64,000 nucleotides of DNA from Cryptomeria japonica (lineage: Eukaryota; Streptophyta; Pinopsida; Cupressales; Cupressaceae), in the NCBI RefSeq assembly GCF_030272615.1, contig NC_081414.1, forward strand, positions 811,245,069-811,309,068, written 5' to 3'. The notes beneath the pieces were generated by a model that worked only from the letters and a program-made list of their open reading frames with translations, had not been told where the DNA came from and ran no database searches. The translations under genes and the position numbers were made by a program. Positions 47,698-59,861 of this stretch are shown here, one piece after another. Every line of letters begins with the position of its first letter. The stretch's first letter is position 1.

Positions 47698-50600
47698 ATG
47701 GTTCTTCTGCATGAGAACCTTTTCCCTGTGCTACAACCGAATCTTGATTGGATTCATGCAGAGCAAGAAGATATACTTTTGCAATTGGATACTTTAGCTT
47801 GGAGGAATAGAAGAAGTAGGGCTGAATATCAAAGAGTAAGTGCCATATTGGCAGAAGAAGAAAGACAAGCTCAGAATCCAGTGGTGGTCCGTGAAACAAT
47901 AGTGGAAAGATTTCCTCGTGTGTTTTTGATTCCATTAAATCAGCAACCAAATCAAAGACAACCTATAATATGACAAGTTGATCCAGAATACTAACAAGTG
48001 CATCAAGTGTTGGTGTAAGAAGTTGAATTATTACTTTCTTAGGAGAGTACATCCTAGACAATAACTTATTGTCATTAAGAGAATTTTTGTGCTTCCTAGG
48101 TGAAAAAGACAAAATATTTGATGTATGCAAGGCCAGTACAAGCAAGGTGATTAGCAAGCACGCTGGCAAGCAAAAGGTATACTAGAGGTGATAGAAGCAA
48201 GGGTATCATTGACCCTGATTTTGCTGAACTATACAAAGTTGATTTTTCCACACCTTCTACCACTTATAAAAAGAAAGTTAAGTCTACTAGTAGACCTTCT
48301 TCACCAAAGAAAGCAAGTGCTCATTCCTCATTTGTCCAAGCCTTAACTTTACTTCCTCCTCTTGTTATTAACTTTACACAACCAATCATGGCTCATCCAC
48401 AACCAGTTCCATGGGGTGCTGCCATAGGCCCTCTAGCTTTAGGAAATCAATTGCATGATTTGCCAACAGGTTCAAGGAAGCATCTTCTGAAGTTCTCAGG
48501 AGATGGAAAAGTTACTGTAGAAGATCATATTAGTGCTTTCTTTACTGTATGTGCAATCCTCGGAGTTCAGTATGAAGATGATTCTGTACAACTTTTTGTT
48601 GAAACTCTAATTGATGCCGCAGCTGAATGGTTTAATCAGTTACCATCCGGTTCCATTACTAATTGGGCGACTCTGTTACAAAATTTTGAAGAAAGATTTA
48701 AAACTATAGATGATGGTCATTTACTTCTTGCTCAATTAACCCAAATGAAGAAAGAAGTGCATGAACCTATGAGAGAGTTTGTGGCTCGTTTCAACAAAAT
48801 AGTCAATAAATTAGTAGCTGATAAGAGGCCTACGGAGGAAAATAAAAAATGTTTCTTCATTAATGCACAACCTCCTGACATCAGTTTCCAAATAAGAAGA
48901 GGACGAGTAGCTAATCTCGCTGTAGCACAAAGGTTAGCCATTGAAGTTGAAGATGACCTACTGAGTGCTGGAAAGTGGAATAAAGAATTATAGAAAGGAA
49001 AAATTCAGCAAGCCAATCCTGCAACTACCGATCCAATGATTCAAAAGCTAGCTAATGATTTACTTCAATTGAAGAAGCAATTACCACAGAATCCACCACC
49101 TATGTATCAAGATATTCGTAGAAGGAATTATATCCCATATCAACAAAACTGGCAACCCAAGCTACCAACTCCAACACCAAGGTTGGCGATTGAGCATCCA
49201 TCTACAAGTAATCGTCAGACTGCTGCAATGTGTGATTTTAATCTCACAATAGACCACGATGGAGCTTCATGTCCCGAGATGACTAGGTTTATCCAGATGA
49301 ACCAGACCAGCAAAAAGATTGAAGAATATGTTGAAGATGAAACTAATCAACAGTTTGGTCCACCTACAGTCAACTTTTTAGAATATGAGTCTGGCGAGGA
49401 AAACGAGAAAGATAGTGAAATAAATAATCATTCGTGTAATGTGTTTACAAAGAAATGGCATCAGAAGCTCCGGGAGAAAGCTAAGTTAGCTACAAAAGAT
49501 AAAGAGGTGGATGAGGTTCCTAAGCAAATTCTTTCCAGGAAACAAAGTAAAGAAGAACTAGGATCATCTAGGAAAGTTGAAAAAGAAGTTGAACATGGTG
49601 ATTCCTCTTTTGAAGATTCTTTTGATTTCAGTGAATATTGTAAGAAGACCAAGGTGCAAATTTCTCAATTTGAGTATCTTAAGAAGAATCCGCAACAATT
49701 GGATAAATTGGTGCATTGTATCAAAAAGGATTACAAGAAACCTCACTCAGACGTACATCAAGAATCAAGTGAGAGTTTTGATGACGATGAGCAAGAGGGG
49801 TTTGTTTCAAAGGAATCATCTCTTGTTGCTACTTCCTTTTCTAATAAGCTAGATCCTTTCTATATTTTCTTATACATTGCAGGTTGTAAGTTGAGTAACT
49901 GTATTATAGATTCCGGTGCTTCTGATAACGTAATGCCTTCCAAAGTTGCTCATGCACTAGGCCTATCTTTAAATAAACCTATTGGTAAAGTGTTCTCAAT
50001 GGAATCAAAGCAAGTACCCTTGGTCGGACAAATTAAGGATGCTCAAGTTGTTTTAGCTGCTCATCCTCAAAAGAAGTTGAAACTTAACATCTTGGTTGGC
50101 GATATTCCAGCTAGCTATGGTATGCTCTTAAGCCGTAGTTTCTGTAAAGATTTGGGTGGAGAGATTCAATTAGATTGGTCACATGCCTTGATACCTCTTG
50201 GCAACAAGAAAGTCAGATTGGACCCAGAACCCAAAGCCAAATATACAGTTCTCAAATCTTATGATCCAAGAGCTGAAATATTATATGTTGAGACAGGCCC
50301 AGGTACATATATGATGTCATCGAAGAAGGAGAGTGTTCCTGAAATTCTGGCTCTTGACATATCTGCAAAACTTTGGGTAATACAATTTGATGGAAGTTCT
50401 TCATCTTCCAGTTCAGGTGCTGGTGTGGTGTTGATATCTCCTCAAGGGGAAAAGTTTCCTAAAGCCTAGAAGCTCGCATTTGATACTACCAATAACACGG
50501 CAGAGTATGAAGCTCTTCTTCTAGGTTTGGAATTTGCCAAAGAAAAAGGAATCAAGAAGTTACAAGTTATGGGAGATGTTGAACTAGTTGTCAACTAGGT

Positions 50601-51711
50601 GAGAAGTCGATATCAGACTAAAAATAAAAGGCTCAAGTCTTATCGAAACAAAGTATGGGATGAGATCGAAAGTTTTGATGCTTTCTCCATACAAACCATC
50701 CCAAGAGAACAAAATACAAAGGCAGATTCTCTTGCTGTTTCAGCCTCTTTATTACTGCCCCATCCTGAGTTTGAAAAAGATGTGTATATAGTAGAAATGA
50801 TCTATCGACCTAGTGTGCCAGATAATAATCAAAATTGGCAAGTTTTTGATGATGATAAACATATCATCTCATTTTTGGAGGGCACCAGAACCTTCTCAAA
50901 TTCGTCCTTTGATGGTAATCATTCTTTGACAAGCCAACAAAATATAAAAGAAGAAGATAAAGAATCAGAGATTTTGCAACTAAAGGGAAATACTATTCCT
51001 AAGGGATTAGTCACTCTTGAGAGTCTCTTTGATAAGAATGATTAGTTTGTAAAGAATGATGAAAAGAAGCCCTCAAGTTCTCCAGATACATAAAAAGTAA
51101 ATATTGGTTTTGAAAATGATCCCAAGATCGTTTTAATTGGAAAATGCTTTTCCCACAAGGAAAGAAAAGTCATCATTGATTTGTTGAATAGCTATATTGA
51201 TGTATTTGCATGGTGTTATGATGATCTCAAAGTGTTTATGAATGGCGAATTTAAGCATCATATTCCTCTTAAGCCTAATTCACCCCCATTCAAGCAAAAA
51301 CAAAGGCAATTTAATCCAAAGATAGCAGATGCAATCTTTGCGGAAGTTGATAAAATGTTAAAGGCTAAAATCATTTATCCAATCCATCATTCTACATGGG
51401 TTGCAAACATAGTGCCTGTTAGAAAGAAGAATGGTGAGATAAGAATTTGTGTTGATTTTCGCAATCTCAATCAAGCATCTCTTAAAGACAACTATCCCTT
51501 ACCAGTAATGGACCATCTCCTTCAAACTGTCTCTGGTTCAGAGATGATGTCGATGCTTGATGGCTTTTCTGGATATAATCAAATCGGTGTAAAACAAGAT
51601 GATCAACATAAGACAGCTTTCAGTACTCCGTGGGGAACATTTGCCTATAACCGTATGCATTTCGGTTTGATTAATGCTGGTGCCACGTGCAATGGACCTT
51701 TCTTTTGGTGA
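47698..51711 (+). pseudogene. Gypsy gag-protease-extra RNase H-RT (N-terminal part of polyprotein)
   Basis: One reading frame from 47698 to about 51700, interrupted by stops (47971, 48991, 50467, 51043 and others). The start segment MVLLHENLFPVLQPNLDWI is followed by a poorly conserved part. Gag retrotransposon domain at about 48450-48960: AAEWFNQLPSGSITNWATLL, NFEERFK, then MREFVARFNKIV. Protease near 49900: NCIIDSGASDNVMPSKVAHA with catalytic DSGA. RNase H-like domain at 50371-50770, before RT: IQFDGSS, TAEYEALLLGLEFAKE, MGDVELVV, KADSLA, covering the D-E-D-D positions. RT from about 51260: YPIHHSTWVANIVPVRKKNG, ICVDFRNLN, MLDGFSGYNQI. A small deletion at about 51690 shifts the frame before the YLDD motif. 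Confidence 0.88.
50371..50770 (+). pseudogene. Additional RNase H-like domain located between protease and RT
   Basis: Reads LWVIQFDGSSSSSSSGAGVV, then TAEYEALLLGLEFAKEKGIK, MGDVELVV and REQNTKADSLAVS. Asp, Glu, Asp and Asp at the expected positions and the GAGVVL strand make this the plant 'archaeal-type' RNase H seen in Tat elements. In the Tat elements I know, it sits after the gypsy RNase H and before integrase. Here it lies upstream of RT, while the ordinary gypsy RNase H is in its normal place after RT. A TAG interrupts it at 50467, and another at 50596. Confidence 0.8.
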
Positions 51712-53863
51712 CTTAAGAAATAAAATTATTGTTGTATACCTAGATGACTTAACTGTTTTCTCCAAGAAATGTGAAGAACATGCTTATCATTTGGAGTGTG
51801 TGCTACAATGTTGCAGGCAACAAGGTATTTCATTGAACCCAAAGAAATCCATTTTTGGAGTGATAGAAGGGAAATTATTAGGTCACATTGTTTCGAAAGA
51901 AGGTATTCATATTGATCCAGAGCAAGTCAAGGCCATTCAGCAGTTACCGTTACCTTCCAGTAAGCCTGGTGTTCGCTCTTTCTTTGGCCAAATTAATTTT
52001 ATAAGAAATTTCATTCCTGATTTCTCAGAAATTACAAAATCCATTGTTGACATGATGAGAGATAATGTCACATTCAAATAGTCAGAGGAAGGAAAAAGGG
52101 CTTTCAATCAGATCAAGTCAGCCATTGCGGATGCACCTACATTGGTTTATTCAGATTTCTCCAAAGATTTCAATGTATATTGTTATGCTTCTGACACTAC
52201 ATTATCCGCAATATTGACCCAACATCATAATGAAAACATTGAAGCACCAATTTCTTTTATGAGTATTCCACTGAAAAAGCATGAATTGAAGTATTCTCCA
52301 GTTGAAAAGCAAGCTTATGCAGTGGTCAAGGCTATGAAGCAATTTCGCTTTTATGTTCTAAATTCTCATTCTATAGTGTATGTCCCAAATATTGCAGTAA
52401 AGACCATACTCACACAACAAGAAATTGGTATGAGCAAGCGAGCCTCTTGGATTGCAAAGGTTCAAGAGTATGATATCGATATCAAACCAACCAAGCTTGT
52501 TCGTGGGCGTGGGTTGTGTAAGCTAATAGCTGAGAATAATTCTAATGGGAATGTTGCTCAAGAGTCTGAACTACCTTTGGTTCTATTTGTTAGCACCACA
52601 GATGAGTGGTTTTCCAACATAGCACATTTTCTCACATACGGAGAATGTCTTGCTCATCTAACCCCTAGGGAGAAACAAACTCTCAAGTTGAAGGCTGCTA
52701 AATATATTATTTGGGGTGATGTTCTTTATAAAAAGGGAATAGATGGCACATTTCTCAGGTGTGTAGACAAAGAACAAAGAAAGAAGCTCCTTCAGTTCTT
52801 TCATAATGAGGCCTGTGGAGGGCATTTTTCTTCCTTAGTAATGGCTTTCAAAATATTGAGAAATTTCTATTATTGGCCTGGAATGTTCAAAGATGCGGAT
52901 GAGTGGGTAAAGAGATGTGAAGCATGTCAACAATTCAAGGGAAGAGTACAACTTGCCGCCCTACCTTTGAAACCTATGATTATTGAAGAACCATTTCAGC
53001 AGTGGGGACTAGATTTTATCGGTCCAATCCATCCTCATTCTAGTGCGAGTCATACTCACATCTTGGTAGCCACTGATTATTTCACCAAGTGGGTTGAAGC
53101 AGCTCCAGTTAGACAAACAACATCAGAAGTAGTTTGTGACTTCATCAAACAAAACATTCTTGTAAGATATGGAGTTCTGCAGAAAATCGTCACCGATAAT
53201 GCTACCAACTTCTCTTCTTATGAAATATCGGCTTTCTGTTACAAGTATGGAGTTATACTTTCACATGCATCTGACTATTATCCTTAGGGAGATGGTCAAG
53301 CTGAAGTGAGCAATAAGAACATCATCACTATTCTCCGCAAGTTAGTCGATAAAAACCAGAGAACATGGCATAAGTATCTATATGAAGCACTGTCGGCTGA
53401 TCGTACTACGAAGAAGCGGGCTATCAAGATGTCTCCATTCGAATTAGTTTTTGGTGTGGAAGCTAGATTACCTATTCCATTGGAGTTAGCTTCTCTTAAG
53501 TTGCAAGAAGTAGTCGAAAATTATGAATTTAAAGATGCATTGGAAAAAAGGATATTGTACTTAACCAAGATGGAAGAACAGAGAGAAACAGTAGTGGATA
53601 GAATCAGAGAACATCAAATGCGAGTGAAAGAACTGTTTGACCAGGAAGCCAGGGAAAGATCTTTTCAAGTTGGCGATTTGGTCCTATTATGGGATAAACG
53701 AAGAGAACCAAAGGGACTACATGGTAAATTTGATTCACTTTGGAGAGGACCTTTTCAAATCAGGCAAGTCTGTGGTACAAATTCATTCTATCTGGCATAC
53801 TTAGATGGCACACATATGCCCCTTCCTTATAATGGGCAACACTTAAAATTATATAATCCATAA
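51674..53863 (+). pseudogene. Gypsy RT (C-terminal)-RNase H-integrase
   Basis: Continuation in another frame after the deletion near 51690. RT: VVYLDDLTVFSK (catalytic DD), ISLNPKKSIFGVIEGKLLGH, VRSFFGQINFIRNFIPDFS. Gypsy RNase H from about 52150: VYCYASDTTLSAIL (the usual D-A-S is altered), YSPVEKQAYAVVKAM, FRFYVLN. Integrase from about 52800: zinc motif HNEACGGHFS ... C..C (CEACQQFKG); catalytic core WGLDFIGPIHP, TDYFTKWVEAAPV, IVTDNATNFSSYE; then a TAG at 53285 in place of the Gly-Gln context, and GQAEVSNKNIITIL. C-terminal VGDLVLLWDKRREPKGLHGKF, WRGPFQI and NGQHLKLYNP. A stop also lies at 52079. No chromodomain follows. Confidence 0.9.
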
Positions 53864-56342
53864 GCTTATCTGCCTTTCATCTTGTATATAGCTTAGCTAG
53901 GAGTTTGGCTTTGTTCCCTTTTGTTTGTGTGTGCGTTGTTCTTTCTCCTTTTTGGCTTGGTTCTCCCTCCTTGTTCCATGTAAAGTAGTGCACCGATCCT
54001 TTTGACTCTATTGCCCAATGAATACACTGACTATCGTTAACCAAAGATTAGGGGTTCCTTCATCGTCCCTTACGGTCCTCATTCCCAGTCAGAGCCAGCT
54101 GTTGATCCTAATTGTAAATTTGACAACTATAATTCTTCTTCGTTTCCATGTAATAACAGGTTGTTTTAGTGTGAATGGTTTGTCAAATATTTGGATATAT
54201 TCGTAAATAAAAAGGGACTATATGTGAATTCCCAAAGTTTGCCCAAGCTTTAAAAGTTTTAATTGTACTTCACATCATGATGGTGAAGGGTCGCAAATCA
54301 TGTTTTTGAGAAAATCGAGAAACTCTTTGTATTTGTATTTGTAATCCTATGAACGTTTTCAAAGTAAAGGATATGATTCAAAATAACATGTTGACTTCTA
54401 AACTCCAAGTTAAATGATCCCTCGAATCGCCAATAAATGAATGATAATAATGTATTGTCTAGGATTGTTATTGGCATTTTCGAAGCATTTAAAGTAAACA
54501 ATGATCATCAACGGTCTAAGCTGGCGGTTGACCAAGTGTTAGTGGCAACATGGTAAAATGGTTAAAGGGACCAATGCACACCAACTTCGAGTTGCGAATG
54601 AGAAATTATCATGAAGTTGGTAAAAATCATCAAGTTACCAATACATTCTTACACACAATATGAGAAAACTCAAAGTTATGCATTGGTTTCATGCTTCCGG
54701 TGAGTTAGCCAACATGAGCAAGATGTCGATACACTGCAACTTCTTAGTTTTCAATGGCGATATGAAAGTGTTTTGAAAGATATCACCTTCTCCTTGAACG
54801 TCCACCTAGTGGATTGAATACACCACGTAGCTTGTGAAGGATAGCAAAATCGGTTTTATAACAACCTTCACCATTTGTTTTCCATGCCGATAAATATGCC
54901 TGCTATCATGCTCTCTAGACTCCACTCGCAAGTTGAAGACCACTCGCAGATGTTGAATAAGAAATGTTTAAATGCCTGATAGCCAGATGGCTCCTTTCAT
55001 GCAGGTGTAGAGGTATTCATTTCCAAGTGAATGGAATTGTAAACATAGCGCCAGGCTCCGCAAACATGGAATAGGTTGTAAACATCCACCAAACCATCAA
55101 TGGGAGGAGGATGTATATCAGATATCATAGTTACAAATGCTCTGGTGGACCTGCATGCTATCGTGCCCCTTAACGCTACTCACACTTGCAAATTTTAAAG
55201 ATGAAATATTGCATTTCGAGGTGTTTTCTGCAGGTTATCGATGATATGCAAGAACTTCAAGCAAGGAATAGAGTCATCAGATGTTCCAAGGTTTCCCAGA
55301 AAGGATACTATCTCATGGATAGCTGAGAATAGCACTACGCCACCTTCCTTAGCATCCTCACTCCTGCATGAAGATATGAAAGCTTTATGACAGTGCGTTA
55401 AGAGGCTTAGACAGAAAAAAAAACAAGACACAATGGTTTAGTCCAATACAATGAGAAACAAAGTAAATACAGTGCCAAAGATTTCAAATAGAAGCCAACC
55501 ATAGACCTATCAAAACAGTGAGTAGCATATCTACAGGAGATATCAGCCTTAGGTCAGTGAACAGAGGTATGAAGTTTTGAATGATGAATAAAGGTAAACC
55601 TTAGTCATAAAGAATGGTGCTAACAAATATAAAAATCTGAGACAGTGCATACATTACATCTCAAGTAGTGCAGTCCAAGCTATTGGACAATTGATTCACA
55701 ATACTAAAGACATTGACAACATGAATGGTTGATAGAAATCATCAATGAGCAGAGAATCTATCAGGCATGGTCACAGCTATCACAACAACCCCAATAGATC
55801 TAATGCACAGTTCAATAAACAGTGAGAAGATAATGGTCCGAGTCTTTGTCATAATCAGCCCGAAAACACCGAAGGAAAAGTCATTTTTCCATTCAAAGAA
55901 GTGACAGAGAGGTCAATCACAAACCTCAGTTTCAAGAAGGTAACATTGTGTCATTGATTGTCAAGATAATCATGAGCAGATTAATATCAGATGCCAGCTA
56001 AGAATCATTATGATGATCACTTAAAGGCCAATAAAGTAATATCAAATTCTATGAGCAGCCATTCAAGGAGGAACAAATGGATCATCCATGATAAAGACAG
56101 TGGGTAGATCTTACTTATGGGCGAGACATAGTCACTTAATCAAGTCTGTCGCAAATCTTCAAAGTCTCAAAGTTTTAGTAACATTGACATAGAGGACTTC
56201 AATACAAAGGGTCTGCAAAAATACCATCATGAAGTACAAGGCTCAGGAGTACGAGTACGCTCCGATGATCACCACCATGATTCCACAGGTTCATGATACC
56301 AAGATTGGGCACATAAATTTGTAGGAGATCAAAAGGTTCTTC

Positions 56343-59057
56343 ATGGAAGGTGACAGATCAAAATTGTCTTGTAGAGTGGCGGGAAGTGGCTTGATTGAAG
56401 CAGCATGTTTTCCCATATCAATTCAATGTGTAGATTTGGTACTAGAATGCTCAAAAAGATATAATCCCGATGCAAGAGAGATAAGAGCTGCAGACGGATC
56501 CTTAATGGCCAAACTAGAAGGAATTTCAATAGCTATTATTCTTCGTTTGCCATATAAGGAAAAGTTCACTCACGTCGATAAGCAAAAAGCTTATAAATAC
56601 GTTAGTGACAATAGAAGCAAATGCCTCAACAATCTGGCAGTAAGGTTATTACAAGGAGCCATTGCCACCAGAATATCAAAGGAAGCAGCTAAATTGATAA
56701 AGAAATATGGAAGTTTCTTCATCCAGTTTTTGAGATTTACCTATCTTCGAGTAGAAGGATTTGAAGGTTATCCACACAAGCTACCCAGATATGTTGACGA
56801 TAAGCTCATTTTAATTGAGCTTTGTCAGCAATTGGTTTCAGTTCAAAAGAAATGCAGAGATAGAAAGAATAAAGGGGTAGCCTTTCCCACTTGTCTTGGG
56901 CACTATAGATGTGAGTCAAGTTCAAGAGCAGATGAGACAGAAAAAGATTTATCCAGGGTCAACTTGTATCCATATCAGATGAGGTTTCCTTTTGATAGTA
57001 AGGATTATGTCAAGAGTAGCTTAAAGTTAGGCCCTGGCTATTTTCATTTTCCTAATCTCGAAGACTTTTGGGAGGATTGCAAAGACGAGTTCAAGGTTAG
57101 AAAAAGAGATTGGACCAGGTTAACTTTGAAGCAAATAAAAGATTTCAAGATGGATTGCACCATAGAAGGCATTGAAGATTATGGATCTAATTTGATTGAT
57201 CCTATCTATTTTGAGCAAGTCCAGTCCCAGCCACTTCCCAATTTGAATTGGGCAGATCCGGAAATGAGAGATGTCAAAGAAAGAACAAGTTTTGTAATCA
57301 AGAATTCTGAAGCCTGGATTAAGAAGAAGATTACTCAAATGACTGCTACCAGACCAACAAAGGAAACTCCAAGAAAGAAAGGAAGTCAACTTGAGAGCTC
57401 TACGTCGCTGCATTCTTCCCATACTCCAGCAAGGGATACTCCTTCTTACCAAAATACTCAAGGAAGTGATGGAGATGAAGACCCTCCAAGGAGGAACAAT
57501 CTTCAAAACACATGTGGTGATGAACCCTGACAAAAGAAGAAGAAATCCAGAGCAAAAGACATAGAAGGAAATTCTATTGCAAGTCAAGTAAAGGATCAAG
57601 TTCTAGTGGAAATTCTAGATGACACAAGATTTGATGACGGAATGCATTCCCTATCTCCCTCAATTCCTATTGAATCCCTATGACAAGAAGCACAACAAAA
57701 TACTTTAGTCATGGATTCATCATTTCCAAGCAATCCAAGCGATCAATTTGAAGAAATCAAAGAGGTGACTACAACATTGGTAGCAAGACAGGAAAACATC
57801 CAAGAGTCCACAGAAAATTCTTCATTCCCATGGTTAGAACAAAGTCTATTGAAGAAGAGGAGGGTAGAAAAGCTAGTGGTACCTGAATTTAGTAGCATAT
57901 CTGATCTTTTTGAAAGAGCTGAAAAACCGAAGAAACTCAAAGTATCCTCAAGAATAAAGACTGGTCCAAACTCAAGGAATATGTGCTTAGAGATTGCTCA
58001 ACCCATATCTGAGAAGGATACAAATGAGGCCACCTCTACGGACTTTGTTATGACAAAGATTGATATGGGACCTTCTTCTCATGAGTCTGATATTCAGAAC
58101 TTTAATGTGATGGCAGCCAGAATGGTGGAGAGAAGTGAAAAGGATAAGCAATCCAAGGATCAATTGAAACAACAAGTGCACACTTTGTCTTCTTACCTGA
58201 GATCCGTAGTTGATACCTCCACTATGCCACTAAGTGTAGATCGCCAGCCAATTATGTTTACACCAGAAGGAGTAATTAAATATAATGTTATGGATAATCT
58301 TCAAAAGTACCAAGCCTATGGAAAGGTAACTGAAGGATGGGTAGAAAAGATCAAAACTCTCGCATGTGAATTCCTAGTCCAAGCAAAATCTATCCATGAT
58401 GAGGCCTTAATAAAGAAAAATATTATTGAGAAGGACTTGAGGAATGTCAAGAAAGAGGACGCAGCCTGGAAAGAAATTGTGAATGATTTTAAACAAATGA
58501 TAGAAATTGGAATGGACACCCTTGCAACCAAGAAAATCTTGCCTAGTAATGAAAAAGATTATCCAGAGATATGGATAGAAAGAATTAACTGGAAACTAGT
58601 GATCATAGATCAAGTTTCATCAGAGTTAGAAAAGCTCATGCTTTCATGTGATCAAGTGTGTACCAAACTCCAAGGAGAACTCACTACTCTTCTCCCAGAT
58701 GTGACATTGATGGAAGATTTGTAGGGGTTACAGAATAGCTTCCAGAACATGGTAGATCAACAGCTTTTTAACAAGACAAACTTCAGTGAAAATACCATCG
58801 AAAGGTTGATTGATATTTACTATTCCTTGAGAACTTCTATGCCTCAAACACTCAGCATGGTGACAGAACTAAGTGGCATTCATAGAAACTTGAAGACATG
58901 GAAAATGAGGATAGCTAACATCCTAATTCCCAAAGGAAAATCCGTCACTTCAGCCATTCGACTTTTTAGAATCTTCAGAGACAAAGGACCTGGACAACCT
59001 AATGTGCCTACAGAAGCAACAGCCTCATCAGCAATGCAAGGAGTTAGCTTAGAATAA
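56343..59057 (+). pseudogene. U3-encoded long ORF in the 3' giant LTR (three stops, 145-codon deletion)
   Basis: Same frame and product as the 43673 ORF. The N-terminal domain lost exactly 145 codons in frame (from after NNLA to before VRLLQG), removing the helical domain with the W-G-H-L-I-S motif. Private stops are TGA at 57528 and 57681 (both CGA in the 5' copy, CpG decay) and TAG at 58722 (CAG in the 5' copy). Elsewhere it is open to the end, and it reads through the TAA that breaks the 5' copy. On full-length RNA this copy would lie after pol, in the position of an env-like ORF. Function unknown. Confidence 0.75.
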
Positions 59058-59360
59058 GTGCAGAGTTGCATTTTGTATAGTCTTCATTTTTGTTGTGTTA
59101 CTCACATCATGTTTTTGTCCTTCTTTGTAAATAACTCTCATGATCGAGTTTCCTTTCTCTCATCTCTATTTCTGTATTGTAATAAAGGATAATCTTGGCT
59201 CTTTTCATATGAGGTAGTTATCCTAAGTTCTCATTTTGGGTAGTTATTCTAAGTAGTTATTTCTCCCAAAGTTGAGGAAGTTATTTCAAGTAGTTGAGGA
59301 AGTTATAAAGTAGTTATAAAGGTGGTTAGGGTAGTTACCTCTGGTGGTTACCATTTCACC

Positions 59361-59368
59361 TATATATA
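59361..59368 (+). promoter_or_regulatory. TATA box of the 3' giant LTR
   Basis: TATATATA, identical in context to 47114-47121, following the conserved GTAGTTAT array at 59214-59352. Confidence 0.55.
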
Positions 59369-59856
59369 CCTCATTATTATTCAATGTAAAAGGGATTCCA
59401 CTTTTTCACAAGCTTTGTATGAGAGACTTGGATAGTATTATTCGAGAAATTAAGCAATAGAGATCAATTTGGATGTGTGTTCAACTTATTCTCATGGGTT
59501 ATTATCAATGTTCTTATGTTTAATTGATGATTACCTAATACTTTCCCTTTAACATTGAATGTGAAGAAGATTATTTCAAGTTGTGGTATCTCAAACTTGA
59601 TTATATGGAATTTATTCTAAACTAGATTCATACCTTGTATGGCATTCAATCTTTCTTTATTGTTCGTTCTTTAAATTTTTGAAAAATCCAAATACCCTCA
59701 TTATACGAGGGAGCTGCCCCTCTCAAATGCAGAGAAGAATTACCATTCTTTTGTTTTTGTGATTCTTCAACTATTGTGAACGCTTTGTTGCTAATTACAG
59801 GGCAAAACAGAGTTTTTCAAGAAAGTTTCTTAAAGCAACAAATTTGTTTACCAACA

Positions 59857-59861
59857 CAAGG
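59857..59861. repeat. Target-site duplication CAAGG, right copy
   Basis: Partner of 41435-41439. Confidence 0.92.

Larger units (their letters stand above)
41440..59856 (+). mobile_element. Ty3-gypsy element (Athila/Tat-like) with giant ORF-bearing LTRs
   Basis: The 5' LTR is 41440-47609 (6170 bp), the interior 47610-54099 (about 6.5 kb), and the 3' LTR 54100-59856 (5757 bp). The ends are TGTTG...CAACA and the TSD is CAAGG. The primer-binding site resembles the tRNA-Asp type of Athila/Tat elements. The interior encodes gag, protease, an additional RNase H, RT, RNase H and integrase with no chromodomain. LTRs make up about 65% of the 18.4 kb. The conifer Gymny family, as I recall, is Athila-related with very large LTRs, so this may belong to or near it; comparison is needed. 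Confidence 0.93.
54100..59856 (+). repeat. Giant 3' LTR (5757 bp)
   Basis: Starts TGTTGATCCTAATTG and ends TTTACCAACA. It has the same layout as the 5' LTR, less a 435-base in-frame deletion in the ORF. Small insertions are private to it (for example ATGAGGTTTCCT within the ORF near 56980). No clear polypurine tract precedes it: the last bases before it are CATTCCCAGTCAGAGCCAGC, and the nearest purine run is AAAGATTAGGGG, about 50 bases upstream. Confidence 0.95.

Noticed and set aside
56341-56660. Intron explanation for the 435-base difference between the giant LTR ORFs
   Set aside because: The missing segment is an open in-frame protein segment and lacks GT...AG boundaries.
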